A stretch of 15,306 nucleotides of DNA from Betaproteobacteria bacterium (GCA_005888955.1 VBCS01000127.1:1-15306); one strand, 5' to 3'; positions 1 to 7,550 are shown, counted from the first letter of the stretch. The notes: generated from the sequence alone by a model not told the origin. A program made the numbers and translations.

Positions 1-588
1 GCACACGTCCGTGCAACCTCGGGGGTCGATCCGGCGGCAGCCGCCGCGACGTTCCGCGCTGCGCGCGAGAGCCTGTTTCGAGAACATCCCGACAGTCCGA
101 TTCGGGCGGAGCTGCGGCAGGCGTGGCGGGGCTTGCAGTGGTTTCCTTATGATTCCGCGTGGCGCGTCGTCGGAACGATCGATACGCATGTGCCCCGGAA
201 GACCTTCGACATACCGCTGTCCGCCGACGGCGTACTGCGCTGCACGCGCTTCGGCCGGGCTCGATTCACGATCGGCAGCGTCGCCGCATCGCTGGCGTTG
301 TACTGGTTCGAAGGCTACGGTGGAGGGCTGTGGGTGCCGTACTCCGACGCGTCCAACGGCAGCAATACGTACGGCGGCGGCCGTTATCTCTTCGACACGA
401 TCAAGGGCGCCGACCTCGGCGTCGACGAGACCGAGATCGTGCTCGATTTCAACTTCGCTTATTACCCTTCATGCGCATACGACGATCGCTGGTCATGCCC
501 GCTGTCGCCTCCGGAGAACAGGCTGCCGTTCGTCGTTGACGCAGGCGAGCGCGACGCGAAAAGCGTCAGTCATGATCCGGGTGCATAA
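1..588 (+). CDS. DUF1684 family protein, 5' end outside window
   Basis: The frame is open from base 1 to TAA at 586-588, giving at least 195 codons, so the gene begins upstream. The visible part starts with a helical segment ending in RESLFREHPDSPI and then WFPYDSAWRVVG. The core carries YWFEGYGGGLWVPYSDASNG, followed by YGGGRYLF and a C-terminal LDFNFAYYPSCAYDDRW. This order (R..LF..HP.SP, FPYD, a glycine-rich F..Y.GGLW.PY.D block, YGGGRY, then DFN.AYNPSCAY) is the pattern I know for DUF1684 proteins, whose biochemical role is not established. No enzyme motif of known function is visible. A TTG at 133 could be called as a start, but homology continues upstream of it in the same frame, so I treat it as internal. 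The gene converges on the DoxX gene with only about 20 bases between the stop codons. Confidence 0.85.
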   Translation, partial: AHVRATSGVDPAAAAATFRAARESLFREHPDSPIRAELRQAWRGLQWFPYDSAWRVVGTIDTHVPRKTFDIPLSADGVLRCTRFGRARFTIGSVAASLALYWFEGYGGGLWVPYSDASNGSNTYGGGRYLFDTIKGADLGVDETEIVLDFNFAYYPSCAYDDRWSCPLSPPENRLPFVVDAGERDAKSVSHDPGA

Positions 589-609
589 AATGACGCCATG
601 GGACCGGAG

Positions 610-1065
610 CTAAGTCGACGAAAGCCGCTTCAAGGAGCCACGCGGGAAGAAGTGGCCCGCTGCCGCCCGGTGGCGGTACGCATCGACACTCCACACGCCG
701 CCCCCCGCAAAGGCGAAATACAGGAAGACGAAGCAATACACGACGGCCAGTTCGCCGTGGTTGAGCAGCGGGGACGGGCTCATGGATGCATGAGCCATGA
801 AATAAGCCGCCGCCATTTCGCCGGAAAGGACGAAGGCGACGGGGCGCGTGAATAGTCCGATCAGGAGCAACAACCCACCTACGAGTTCAAGCATCCCGGC
901 CATTCCGGCCAGCGACATCAGATGAAGGTTGTCGAACGAGGCAACATGCGGTACGTGCAAAAGCTTCGCCATTCCGTGCTCCATAAACAGGCCGGCAACG
1001 ACGATGCGCAGCACGCTCAAAACCCGCGCCGATCGGAATGAAAAAACACTTTTGGGTATATCCAT
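610..1065 (-). CDS. DoxX family integral membrane protein
   Basis: 151 aa with four hydrophobic segments (about residues 14-35, 48-68, 71-92 and 104-123). The first runs from RIVVAGLFMEHGMAKL, the second and third are packed with small residues (LELVGGLLLLIGLFTRPVA), and the last includes YCFVFLYFAFAGGG. Length, the four-helix layout, an early helix with a HG..KL motif and the GLFTRPVA loop fit the DoxX family. Members are linked to thiosulfate:quinone oxidoreductase in archaea and to redox or stress functions in bacteria; the substrate here cannot be deduced. The ATG has a good ribosome binding site, GGGGGA, 7 bases upstream. It is the last gene read on the minus strand before the DUF1684 gene and is separated from the aldo/keto reductase gene by 315 bases, so it probably has its own promoter. 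Confidence 0.9.
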   Translation of the reverse strand: MDIPKSVFSFRSARVLSVLRIVVAGLFMEHGMAKLLHVPHVASFDNLHLMSLAGMAGMLELVGGLLLLIGLFTRPVAFVLSGEMAAAYFMAHASMSPSPLLNHGELAVVYCFVFLYFAFAGGGVWSVDAYRHRAAAGHFFPRGSLKRLSST

Positions 1066-1142
1066 AGGTATTTCCCCCGTGAGAACGATAGTCAGTAAGC
1101 CTTAAACCAAGTGACCGCGGCCGAAAGGGGGAGGTTCCTTCA

Positions 1143-1175
1143 CCCTTTGAAAATCCCGTCGCGCGGGACAAAGGG
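1143..1175. other. Nested hairpin in the doxX/AKR spacer
   Basis: Outer arms CCCTTTG (1143-1149) and CAAAGGG (1169-1175) enclose inner arms TCCCG (1154-1158) and CGGGA (1164-1168), with AAAA bulged on one side. It lies 78 bases upstream of the doxX start and downstream of the aldo/keto reductase gene. It could be a terminator of the reductase transcript or a regulatory structure; there is no U tract. Confidence 0.4.
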
Positions 1176-1216
1176 CAGAGCTGATGGGCAAGGTCCCGGG
1201 ACGCTGCGGGCCGCTC

Positions 1217-1232
1217 TCGAACGATCGTTCGA
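1217..1232. promoter_or_regulatory. Perfect 16-bp palindrome, candidate operator
   Basis: TCGAACGATCGTTCGA reads the same on both strands. It sits in the 315-bp spacer between the aldo/keto reductase and doxX genes, about 150 bases upstream of the doxX start. Length and symmetry suit a dimeric TetR-type repressor site, but no regulator is encoded nearby. The rest of 1066-1380 contains no convincing gene, only this site and two hairpins. Confidence 0.35.
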
Positions 1233-1341
1233 TGGACTCTGCGGAGACAAATCGGCCGAGAGATAGGCAATGAGGAAGCCAAGCCCGCTGCGAAACTCGA
1301 GGTCAGCAGCTCACCGACGGGAATGAGCTCATGCGCTTGGC

Positions 1342-1364
1342 ATCCGACGGGGCCGACGTCGGAT
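1342..1364 (-). terminator. Weak terminator-like hairpin after the AKR gene
   Basis: Arms ATCCGAC (1342-1348) and GTCGGAT (1358-1364) with a 9-base loop lie 17 bases past the reductase stop codon as read on the minus strand. No U tract follows, so intrinsic termination is uncertain. Confidence 0.35.
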
Positions 1365-1380
1365 TTCCTGCGTCGCGAGG

Positions 1381-2385
1381 CTAATCGATGATGCGCCCGT
1401 AGAACGGATATTGGGGATCGTTGTAGCCCGGCGTGGACGGGTGGCCGGGTGGCACCAGCGAGTCGATCAGAGCTTCGTCTTCCGCATCGAGCGTCTTGCC
1501 GACCGCGGAAAGATAATCGGTCCATTGCTCGAAGGTGCGCGGTCCGGCGAGCACCGCGCTGACGATCCTGTTGTTGAGAACCCACGCCAGCGCGAACTGG
1601 GTCGCGGTCAGACCCTTTTTCTCGGCGTGCGCCTTGATCGTCTGTGTCATTGCAATCGATTCCGCGCGGAACTCCGTTTCCAGCATCCGACGATCCTTGC
1701 GCCCGACGCGCGAATCCGCGGGCGCTTCAATACCCGGCGCATATTTGCCGGTGAGCATGCCGCGCGCCAGCGGGCTGTAGGGCACGACGCCCAGCCCATA
1801 GTAATCGCAGGCGGGCAGGACCTCGACCTCGGGCATGCGATTGAACGCGTTGTAGTACGGCTGACAGACGACGGGCCGTGGCACGTTGAGGTCGAAGCTT
1901 AAGGCCATGATTTCGGCAATGCGCCAGCCGCGATAATTCGATACGCCGAAATAGCGGATCTTGCCGGCGCGAATCAAATCGCCGATGGCCTCAATGGTTT
2001 CCTCGAGCGGCGTCTCCGTATCGTCGCGATGCAGATAGTAGATGTCGATGTAGTCGGTCGCGAGGCGCTTCAGGCTGTCCTCGCACGCCTGCACGATCCA
2101 GCGCCGCGACAGGCCGCCGTCGTGCGGCTCCGCCGTCATCACATTGCCGACCTTGGTCGCGAGAACCCAGCGGCGGCGGTTGGCGGCGACGCCCTCACCG
2201 ACGATCGTCTCCGAGGCGCCCTTCGCGTACACGTCCGCGGTATCGATGAAATTGACACCGGCGTCGAATGCAGAGGCAATGATCCGCTGCGCGGCCGCGG
2301 CGTCGGTGCGATCTCCGAACATCATCGTGCCCAGGCAGATCACCGAAACCTCGAGGCCGGATTCGCCCAAACGCCGGAATTCCAT
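1381..2385 (-). CDS. Aldo/keto reductase
   Basis: 334 aa, full length for an NAD(P)H-dependent aldo/keto reductase with a TIM-barrel fold. The start MEFRRLGESGLEVSVICLGT is the typical first strand. The catalytic tetrad is visible: Asp48 and Tyr53 in FIDTADVYAKGASE, Lys78 in ATKVG, and His119 in YIDIYYLHRDD. The barrel continues with IRYFGVSNY and the PYYNAFNR and VVPYSPLARGMLTGKY blocks; the cofactor-binding end carries AVLAGPRTFEQW. The tail resembles oxidoreductases of the Tas/YajO type acting on aldehydes or ketones, but the real substrate cannot be read from sequence. AGGGA lies 4 bases before the ATG. It is divergent from the RNB nuclease gene, about 205 bases away, so the two share one upstream regulatory region. 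Confidence 0.93.
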   Translation of the reverse strand: MEFRRLGESGLEVSVICLGTMMFGDRTDAAAAQRIIASAFDAGVNFIDTADVYAKGASETIVGEGVAANRRRWVLATKVGNVMTAEPHDGGLSRRWIVQACEDSLKRLATDYIDIYYLHRDDTETPLEETIEAIGDLIRAGKIRYFGVSNYRGWRIAEIMALSFDLNVPRPVVCQPYYNAFNRMPEVEVLPACDYYGLGVVPYSPLARGMLTGKYAPGIEAPADSRVGRKDRRMLETEFRAESIAMTQTIKAHAEKKGLTATQFALAWVLNNRIVSAVLAGPRTFEQWTDYLSAVGKTLDAEDEALIDSLVPPGHPSTPGYNDPQYPFYGRIID

Positions 2386-2468
2386 GTCGTCCCTGTCGCA
2401 GACGCTGTCGTGGGAAAGGCGTCATGCTGAGGCAAAGGGGCGGCAGGCGCAACGACCTCGCGATATGA

Positions 2469-2495
2469 AGCCTTGCTCCAAGGCTGCGGTATAAT
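2469..2495 (+). promoter_or_regulatory. Promoter of the RNB gene with overlapping inverted repeat
   Basis: A perfect -10 hexamer TATAAT lies at 2490-2495, about 95 bases before the nuclease start codon. No good TTGACA-like -35 lies at 16-18 bases. Instead a 17-bp inverted repeat, AGCCTTG-CTC-CAAGGCT (2469-2485), covers the -35 to spacer region. The position suggests regulation by a dimeric protein, and the site could also affect the divergent reductase gene. That role is inference. Confidence 0.5.
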
Positions 2496-2590
2496 CGCGC
2501 CCCTCTTGCCTGCGCGTGCGGCTTCGCGCATCCCATCCCGAAGAGCCTCCGTCGCTACCGTGCGGGACTTGTTCAGAGGTTCCTAAGCTC

Positions 2591-4432
2591 ATGCATGTGT
2601 TTTTCGAGGACGACGGCGCGTTCAAGGCCGGCACCGTCCTTGCTGACAACGCTACGTCGCTGCAAGTCGAAGCGGCATCGGGCAAGCGGCTCAAGATCAA
2701 GTCCGCCAACGTCCTGCTGCGTTTCAGCGAACCGTCGCCGTCGGCGCTGCTCGCGGATGCGCGGACGCTTGCCGCCGGGCTCGATCCGAATTTCCTGTGG
2801 GAAGTGAGCGGCGAGCGCGAATTCGGCTTTGCCGACCTCGCCGGCGAGTACTTCGGGCGAACGCCCAAACCCGCGGAAGCCGCAGCGCTCGCGTTCTGCC
2901 TGCACGGCTCGCCGATGCATTTCTACAAGAAGGGCAAGGGCCGTTACCGCGCCGCACCGGCCGACGCGCTCAAGGCTGCACTCGCGGGAGCGGAGCGCAA
3001 ACGCCACGAGGCCGCGGAGATCGCCGCCTATGTCGAGGAGCTCAAGGCGCATCGTCTCCCGGAAGCGTTCCGCGCGGTTCTGCCGATGCTGCTCTACAAG
3101 CCCGACAAGCTCGCGCTCGAGACGCGCGCGCTGAACGCGGCCTGCGAGGCGCTGCAGACGAACCCGGTCGCGCTGCTCGCGGCCTGCGGTGCGATACCGT
3201 CGACGCACGACTACCATTTCAATCGTTTTCTGTTCGAAGCGTTCCCCCATGGCACCGCGTTGCCGCCGCAAGGCGAGCCCGCCGCACTGCCCGAGCTCGC
3301 CCGCGCCGCGGTGCGGGCGTTCTCGATCGACGATGCGACGACCACCGAGATCGACGACGCGTTTTCGGTGCGGCCGCTTCCGAACGGGCATTTCGAGATC
3401 GGCATTCATATCGCCACGCCGGCGCTGGCGGTCCCGCAAGGCTCTGCGCTCGACGCTGTCGCGCGGAGCCGCCTGTCCACGGTCTACATGCCCGGCCGCA
3501 AAATCACCATGCTTCCCGACGCGGTGATCGGATGTTGTACGCTCGCCGCGGGCACCGCGCCGCTGGCGCTGTCGCTCTACGTCGAGGTCGCGCCCGATGG
3601 AACGCCGCTGAAACACGCGACGCGGCTCGAGTGCGTGCCGATCGCCGCCAATCTGCGCCTTGATGCGATCGGCGAGCGCTTTGCGGAAGCCGCTGCACCC
3701 GGCGAGCCCGAATGGACCGACGAGCTGCGTATGCTGTGGCGAGTCGCGCAGCAACTCGAGGCCGCGCGCGGCAAACCCGAGACGCCACGCACCGACTACA
3801 GTTTTCGCGTCGATTGGAGCGCGGCACCCGAGGGACGGGTGACGATCCTGCCGCGACGACGCGGCTCGCCGCTGGACAAGCTCGTCGCAGAGCTGATGAT
3901 TCATATCAACAGCACTTGGGGCAAGCTTCTCGCCGACGCACGCGTGCCAGGGTTATATCGCGCGCAGCAAGCCGGCAAGGTGAAGATGAGCACCAGGCCC
4001 GATCCGCATCAGGGCCTAGGCGTCGCGCAGTACCTGTGGGCGAGCTCGCCGCTGCGCCGCTACAGCGACCTCGTGAATCAACGCCAGTTGCTTGCGGTCG
4101 TCGCCGGAGACAAACCGCCGTATGCAGAGGGCGACGCGGAGCTGTTTGCCGCGGCCGCGGACTTCGAAGTCACCTACGCGCAATACGCCGAGTTCCAGAA
4201 TCGCATGGAGCATTACTGGTGCCTGCGCTGGCTCACGCAGGAACAAGTGACCGAGACAACCGCAACGGTGATGCGCGAGAACCTGGTTCGTTTCGACGCG
4301 CTGCCGCTGGTGACTCGTGTCGCCGACTTGCCGCCGCTCGCTGCCGACGCCCGCGTGCGGCTTGTCATCGGCCGCGTCGACCTTCTCGCCTTGACGCTCG
4401 AGACGCGTTACGCCGGGCTCGCTGCAGGGTAG
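2591..4432 (+). CDS. RNB-domain ribonuclease (RNase II/R-like)
   Basis: 613 aa from the ATG at 2591. The frame is open further upstream, but homologs of this betaproteobacterial type begin at M-x-VFFEDDGAFKAGTVL, and AGAGG lies 11 bases before this ATG. Residues 1-50 form a small beta-rich RNA-binding-like domain and the middle is helical. The RNB catalytic domain shows the metal-binding motif FSIDDATTTEIDDAFSV (Asp247, Asp255 and Asp256 among others), then HFEIGIHIATPAL, then YMPGRKITMLP, and the terminal SSPLRRYSDLVNQR (485-498) with the active-site arginines. The protein should degrade RNA 3' to 5' in the cytoplasm. No clear S1 domain is visible at the C-terminus; about 100 residues of less certain fold follow. 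It precedes the TonB-like gene by about 110 bases. Confidence 0.92.
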   Translation: MHVFFEDDGAFKAGTVLADNATSLQVEAASGKRLKIKSANVLLRFSEPSPSALLADARTLAAGLDPNFLWEVSGEREFGFADLAGEYFGRTPKPAEAAALAFCLHGSPMHFYKKGKGRYRAAPADALKAALAGAERKRHEAAEIAAYVEELKAHRLPEAFRAVLPMLLYKPDKLALETRALNAACEALQTNPVALLAACGAIPSTHDYHFNRFLFEAFPHGTALPPQGEPAALPELARAAVRAFSIDDATTTEIDDAFSVRPLPNGHFEIGIHIATPALAVPQGSALDAVARSRLSTVYMPGRKITMLPDAVIGCCTLAAGTAPLALSLYVEVAPDGTPLKHATRLECVPIAANLRLDAIGERFAEAAAPGEPEWTDELRMLWRVAQQLEAARGKPETPRTDYSFRVDWSAAPEGRVTILPRRRGSPLDKLVAELMIHINSTWGKLLADARVPGLYRAQQAGKVKMSTRPDPHQGLGVAQYLWASSPLRRYSDLVNQRQLLAVVAGDKPPYAEGDAELFAAAADFEVTYAQYAEFQNRMEHYWCLRWLTQEQVTETTATVMRENLVRFDALPLVTRVADLPPLAADARVRLVIGRVDLLALTLETRYAGLAAG

Positions 4433-4541
4433 CGGTGCGGGAACGACTTCGCCTCGCGCGTGCCAAGCAGCCAACCGAGCGGAGCTTGCGACCCGCGGGC
4501 CGGTGCCCGGAGCCTCGGGCAGGAAGGCTATACTTGCAGCG

Positions 4542-5486
4542 ATGCCAGCCAAGCCTGTGCGATCGCGAGCAGCAGCGAAGCCTCGCGCCCAAGCCGTGCG
4601 CAAGCCCGCGCTGCGGTCGGCCGCGCGTGCGGTGCCCGTGTCCGAGCCGCGCACGATGTCGCTGCCGTTCCTCGTTGCCGAGCCGACAGCCTCCGATCGG
4701 CTGCTTGCGACCGCGGTCGGAGGCTCGATCCTGCTCCACGCGTTCGTGCTCGCGCTCAAGTTCAGCCCCTTTGAGCTTTCTGCGCTCGATCGCAACGGGC
4801 CGCCGCTCGAAGTCGCGCTGGTCAATGCCAAATCGAAGTCTAAGCCGACCAAGGCCGAGATCCTGGCGCAGGCCAATCTCGACGGCGGCGGGAACACCGA
4901 CGCCAATCGCCGTGCCAAGACGCCATTGCCCGTCCTGCCGCGCGACAGTGCCAACAACGAGCTTGCCGTCGCCACGCAGAAAGTCGAGCAGTTGGAAAAA
5001 CAGGCCAGGGAGCTGATGGCGCAGCTTAGGGCGGCGCCCGCAATCGCGCCCCCCGTCGCCAAGCCGACCGACGCGCCGGATCCGATGGATTTGCCCAGCA
5101 GCAACGAGTTGATGCAGCGGACGCTGGAGGCGATGCGCCTCGAGGCGCAGATCGCCAAGGACATGGACGCGTACGAGAAGCGGCCGAAGCGACGCTTCGT
5201 CGGCGCGCGCGCCGAGGAATATCGGTTCGCACGTTATGTCGAGGATTGGCGGCTCAAGGTCGAGCGCGTCGGCAATCTCAACTACCCCGAAGCGGCGCGC
5301 GCGCAGAAGCTCTATGGCAGCCTGTTGCTGACGGTCGGCATTCGCGCCGACCTGGCGGCGGCCAGAATCGTCGAGATGGCGTCGCCCTACGCGGCCTTCC
5401 CGACCGACATCAAGCGCGATACGGACATTCTCTATATCACGCGCACCTGGACGTTCGCGCCGGGCGATGCGCTGATCTCCCAATAG
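4542..5486 (+). CDS. TonB-family protein with shortened C-terminal domain
   Basis: 314 aa from ATG 4542; a GTG at 4503 is an alternative. An AT-rich TATACT lies 7 bases before the ATG, so the transcript could be almost leaderless if that is a -10 box. The layout is TonB-like: a basic cytoplasmic N-terminus, one membrane span (about 56-74) carrying the SxxxH motif (Ser62, His66) that contacts ExbB/ExbD in TonB, an Ala/Pro/Lys-rich coiled periplasmic linker, and a C-terminal domain with NLNYPEAARAQKLYGSLLL. TonB proteins pass proton-motive energy to outer-membrane transporters. After GIRAD (about 266-270) the sequence jumps to LAAARIVEMASPYAAFP. The usual G-x-V-x(3)-V-x(2)-SSG-x(3)-LD stretch, some 17 residues, is missing in frame, so energy transfer may be impaired. 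No exbB/exbD is present nearby. Confidence 0.82.
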   Translation: MPAKPVRSRAAAKPRAQAVRKPALRSAARAVPVSEPRTMSLPFLVAEPTASDRLLATAVGGSILLHAFVLALKFSPFELSALDRNGPPLEVALVNAKSKSKPTKAEILAQANLDGGGNTDANRRAKTPLPVLPRDSANNELAVATQKVEQLEKQARELMAQLRAAPAIAPPVAKPTDAPDPMDLPSSNELMQRTLEAMRLEAQIAKDMDAYEKRPKRRFVGARAEEYRFARYVEDWRLKVERVGNLNYPEAARAQKLYGSLLLTVGIRADLAAARIVEMASPYAAFPTDIKRDTDILYITRTWTFAPGDALISQ

Positions 5487-5503
5487 CCCAAGCGCGGTCG
5501 ATC

Positions 5504-6199
5504 ATGCGTCACCTCGGCCGCTGGCTGCTGTGGACGTTCGCGCTCCTCGCCGCTGCATTCATCCTGCTCCAAGGCTGGTACGCGGCGCACATCTGGTGGT
5601 GGCGCGAGCATGCTCCGCGCGAGACCGCGTTCATGGCGATGCGACTCGCCGAGCTGCAAGAGCGCCGTCCTGACGCGCGGCTCGCGTACAGGTGGATCGG
5701 TTACGATGGGATCTCGGTTGCGCTCAAGCGCGCCGTGATCGCGGCGGAGGATGCGAAGTTCGTCGAACACGAGGGTTTCGACTGGGAAGGGATCCAGCAG
5801 GCGCTCGACAAGAACACGCGCAGGGGCCGCATCGTTGCCGGCGGCTCGACGATCACGCAGCAGCTCGCAAAGAACCTCTTTCTCTCGACGCAAAGGAGTT
5901 ACTGGCGCAAGGCGGAGGAAGCGCTGATCACCTTGATGCTCGAAGCGATATTGGACAAGCGGCGCATCCTCGAGCTCTATCTCAACGTGATCGAGTGGGG
6001 AGACGGGATCTTCGGCGCCGAGGCGGCGTCGCGGCGCTACTTCGGCATGAGCTCGGCGGCTTTGACGGCAGAGCACGCGGCGCGGCTCGCGGCGATGGCG
6101 CCCAATCCGCGCTACTACGAGAAGCATCCCGATGCCCGCGGCCTGGCGCGCAAGACAACGATCATACTGGCGCGGATGCCTGCGGCGGAGTTGCCGTAG
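5504..6199 (+). CDS. mtgA: Monofunctional peptidoglycan glycosyltransferase MtgA
   Basis: 231 aa, normal for MtgA. A short cytoplasmic N-terminus and one membrane span (about 8-30) are followed by a periplasmic GT51 domain. Its motifs appear in order: catalytic EDAKFVEHEGFDW (Glu82), GGSTITQQLAKN (113-124), RKAEE (135-139) and KRRILELYLNVIEWG (152-166), then the FG...A.LT..HAA.LAAM.PNP block. It polymerises lipid II into glycan strands without a transpeptidase domain. It starts 17 bases after the TonB-like stop codon with no strong ribosome binding site, so it is probably co-transcribed and perhaps translationally coupled. From memory of betaproteobacterial genomes, aroE often lies between these two genes; it is absent here. 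Confidence 0.95.
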   Translation: MRHLGRWLLWTFALLAAAFILLQGWYAAHIWWWREHAPRETAFMAMRLAELQERRPDARLAYRWIGYDGISVALKRAVIAAEDAKFVEHEGFDWEGIQQALDKNTRRGRIVAGGSTITQQLAKNLFLSTQRSYWRKAEEALITLMLEAILDKRRILELYLNVIEWGDGIFGAEAASRRYFGMSSAALTAEHAARLAAMAPNPRYYEKHPDARGLARKTTIILARMPAAELP

Positions 6200-6246
6200 G
6201 CAGGATTGTCGGGCACGATTGGCGCCTTCGAAAGGGGAATAGGCGC

Positions 6247-6498
6247 ATGGCGAGCACTCATCGCGCGCTACCGGTGCTGTTGCGTATTTGCGCCGTGATC
6301 GACCAGCTGTTCATCGTCGAGGTCGGGCCGTTCGGGCAGCAGTTGGCGGCCGATGCGCGCACCGAGTGGCTTGCGACGGGAAACAGGCTCCGGCCGGCCG
6401 ACGTCGAGCAGTATGTCGCCTTGCTCGCGCAGCACATCGAAGACCCCGAACGGCGTGACGCATTCGTGCGCGATGCCAGGGAATGCATCAGACTGTAG
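6247..6498 (+). CDS. Conserved-looking small protein, 83 aa, function unknown
   Basis: The ATG at 6247 has a strong ribosome binding site (AGGGGA, 8 bases upstream) and the frame shows the GC3-rich codon use of its neighbours, so I believe it is real. The product is mostly helical and soluble. It opens with LPVLLRICAVIDQLFIVEVG and ends with ERRDAFVRDARECIRL, with a central DVEQYVALLAQHIEDP. There are two cysteines (C15 and C80), no membrane span and no motif of known function. It precedes the haem-sensor gene by 26 bases in the same direction, suggesting an operon and perhaps a functional link with the sensor. I do not recognise the family. Confidence 0.7.
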   Translation: MASTHRALPVLLRICAVIDQLFIVEVGPFGQQLAADARTEWLATGNRLRPADVEQYVALLAQHIEDPERRDAFVRDARECIRL

Positions 6499-6524
6499 CG
6501 TATTGCTATCGAAGGGAGACCGGC

Positions 6525-7481
6525 ATGCTCTTCAACCGCTCGATTACCACTCAGTTCACCATCGTGTTCGTGGTCGCGCTGCTGCTGGTCGTCGGTTCGT
6601 TCTACCTCGTGCTGGACAGCGTCTATCGCAACGAGCTCAAGTCGCAGGCGGAGACGGTGGCGGACAACGTCGACGCTTTCGGCAGCTGGGTCTCGCAGTA
6701 TGGCCGGGTATGGGTTCGCGACGACAACAAGAGCTACCTCGGGCAGGTGACCCTCGTCAGCGCGCCGGATGCCGCGGGCGGCCCGGCGGCTGCGGACGTT
6801 TGGCACTTCTATTCGAAAAACCCGGCGCTGGCGCAACGCGAGTTCTCGGAGGTCGTCGAGAAGTCGGCGTCGCCGGCGAAGTTTCGGGTGACGTCGCACA
6901 ACTTCATGAACCCGGTCAACAAGCCCGACGCCTTCGAGGCCAAGGCGCTGGAACGCATCCGCGCGCAGCATCTGGCCGAATACTACGAGATGTCGCCGGA
7001 CAGCTTCCGCTTCGCGCGCACGCTCTATGTAAAGGCTTCGTGCCTCCCTTGCCACGCGAGCGCGGAGAACGCGCCCGCCGACGTCAAGACGCGCTACGGC
7101 ACCGAGCGCGGCTTCGGCTTCAAGGAAGGCGAGGTCGCGGGCATCATCAGCGTCCGGCTGCCCGTGCGGTCGTTCTGGAAAGTCACGACCGACGTGGTCG
7201 GCCCGCTGCAGATCGCGCTTTTGGTCAGCGCCTTCGTCGTCGCGGTGCTGTTCATCCAATTCACCGTCGTGCGGCCGATCAAGCGCGTGACCAGTGCGGC
7301 GGAGCGGATCTCCGTCGGCCAGCAGGCGGACCTGGGCGCCGCAGGCCTGAAGCGGACGAGCCGCAACGAAATCCACCAGCTCGTCCTGGCGACGGAACGG
7401 CTGCGCGCCAGTCTGGCGATGGCCATGCAGCGGCTCACCAAGAAACAGAATCCTCCAACGCCTCCGAATCCTCCCGCGTAG
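6525..7481 (+). CDS. DUF3365 (Tll0287-like) c-type haem sensor protein with HAMP
   Basis: 318 aa from ATG 6525, chosen because AAGGGAG lies 6 bases upstream; an in-frame ATG at 6483 overlaps the preceding gene and lacks such a site. One membrane span (10-30) is followed by a periplasmic domain of about 190 residues with WVSQYGRVWVRD near its start, SHNFMNPVNKPDAFE, and the covalent haem motif CLPCH (173-177), then GEVAGIISVRLPV. A second span (228-249) leads to a HAMP-like helix pair (250-301) and a Pro-rich tail. This is the DUF3365/Tll0287 architecture of redox or gas sensors. Most sensors with HAMP carry a kinase, cyclase or chemotaxis domain behind it; here the protein simply ends. It may signal through a partner, for example the 83-aa protein or the sigma/anti-sigma pair downstream, but that is inference. 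Confidence 0.88.
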   Translation: MLFNRSITTQFTIVFVVALLLVVGSFYLVLDSVYRNELKSQAETVADNVDAFGSWVSQYGRVWVRDDNKSYLGQVTLVSAPDAAGGPAAADVWHFYSKNPALAQREFSEVVEKSASPAKFRVTSHNFMNPVNKPDAFEAKALERIRAQHLAEYYEMSPDSFRFARTLYVKASCLPCHASAENAPADVKTRYGTERGFGFKEGEVAGIISVRLPVRSFWKVTTDVVGPLQIALLVSAFVVAVLFIQFTVVRPIKRVTSAAERISVGQQADLGAAGLKRTSRNEIHQLVLATERLRASLAMAMQRLTKKQNPPTPPNPPA

Positions 7482-7521
7482 CTCCGTCGCCATGCCAGGA
7501 AGGCGGTGGCCAGTGCGCCAC

Positions 7522-7550
7522 GGAATAAGCTGCCCGGATGTCCTGTTACC
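7522..7550 (+). promoter_or_regulatory. Candidate ECF-type promoter of the sigma gene
   Basis: GGAATAA (7522-7528), a 16-base spacer and GTTACC (7545-7550) have the layout of an ECF-dependent promoter (GGAA-type -35, GTT/CGT-type -10). I recall a similar GGAATAA/GTT signature for one ECF group that has an anti-sigma partner, but cannot verify it here. If used, transcription would begin near 7556, past the upstream ATG at 7538. Confidence 0.4.

Noticed and set aside
11..613. 200-codon plus-strand frame at the left edge
   Set aside because: It is an Arg/Ser-rich shadow overlapping the DUF1684 frame, which has recognisable family motifs.
3380..3440. HIATPAL in place of the HIAD motif in the RNB domain as a sign of inactivity
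   Set aside because: The aspartates of the IDDA motif and the C-terminal SSPLRRYSD are intact, and I believe this betaproteobacterial subgroup normally varies at this position.
2573..3904. 443-codon minus-strand frame opposite the RNB nuclease gene
   Set aside because: A long antisense frame caused by high GC3. The product is Arg-rich and low in complexity, and the opposite strand encodes a clear enzyme.
4016..5164. 382-codon and neighbouring minus-strand frames opposite the TonB-like gene
   Set aside because: Antisense shadows with biased composition and no domain.
6483..6524. Upstream ATG 6483 as the start of the haem-sensor gene
   Set aside because: It overlaps the preceding gene and lacks a ribosome binding site, while ATG 6525 has AAGGGAG at an ideal distance directly before the membrane span.
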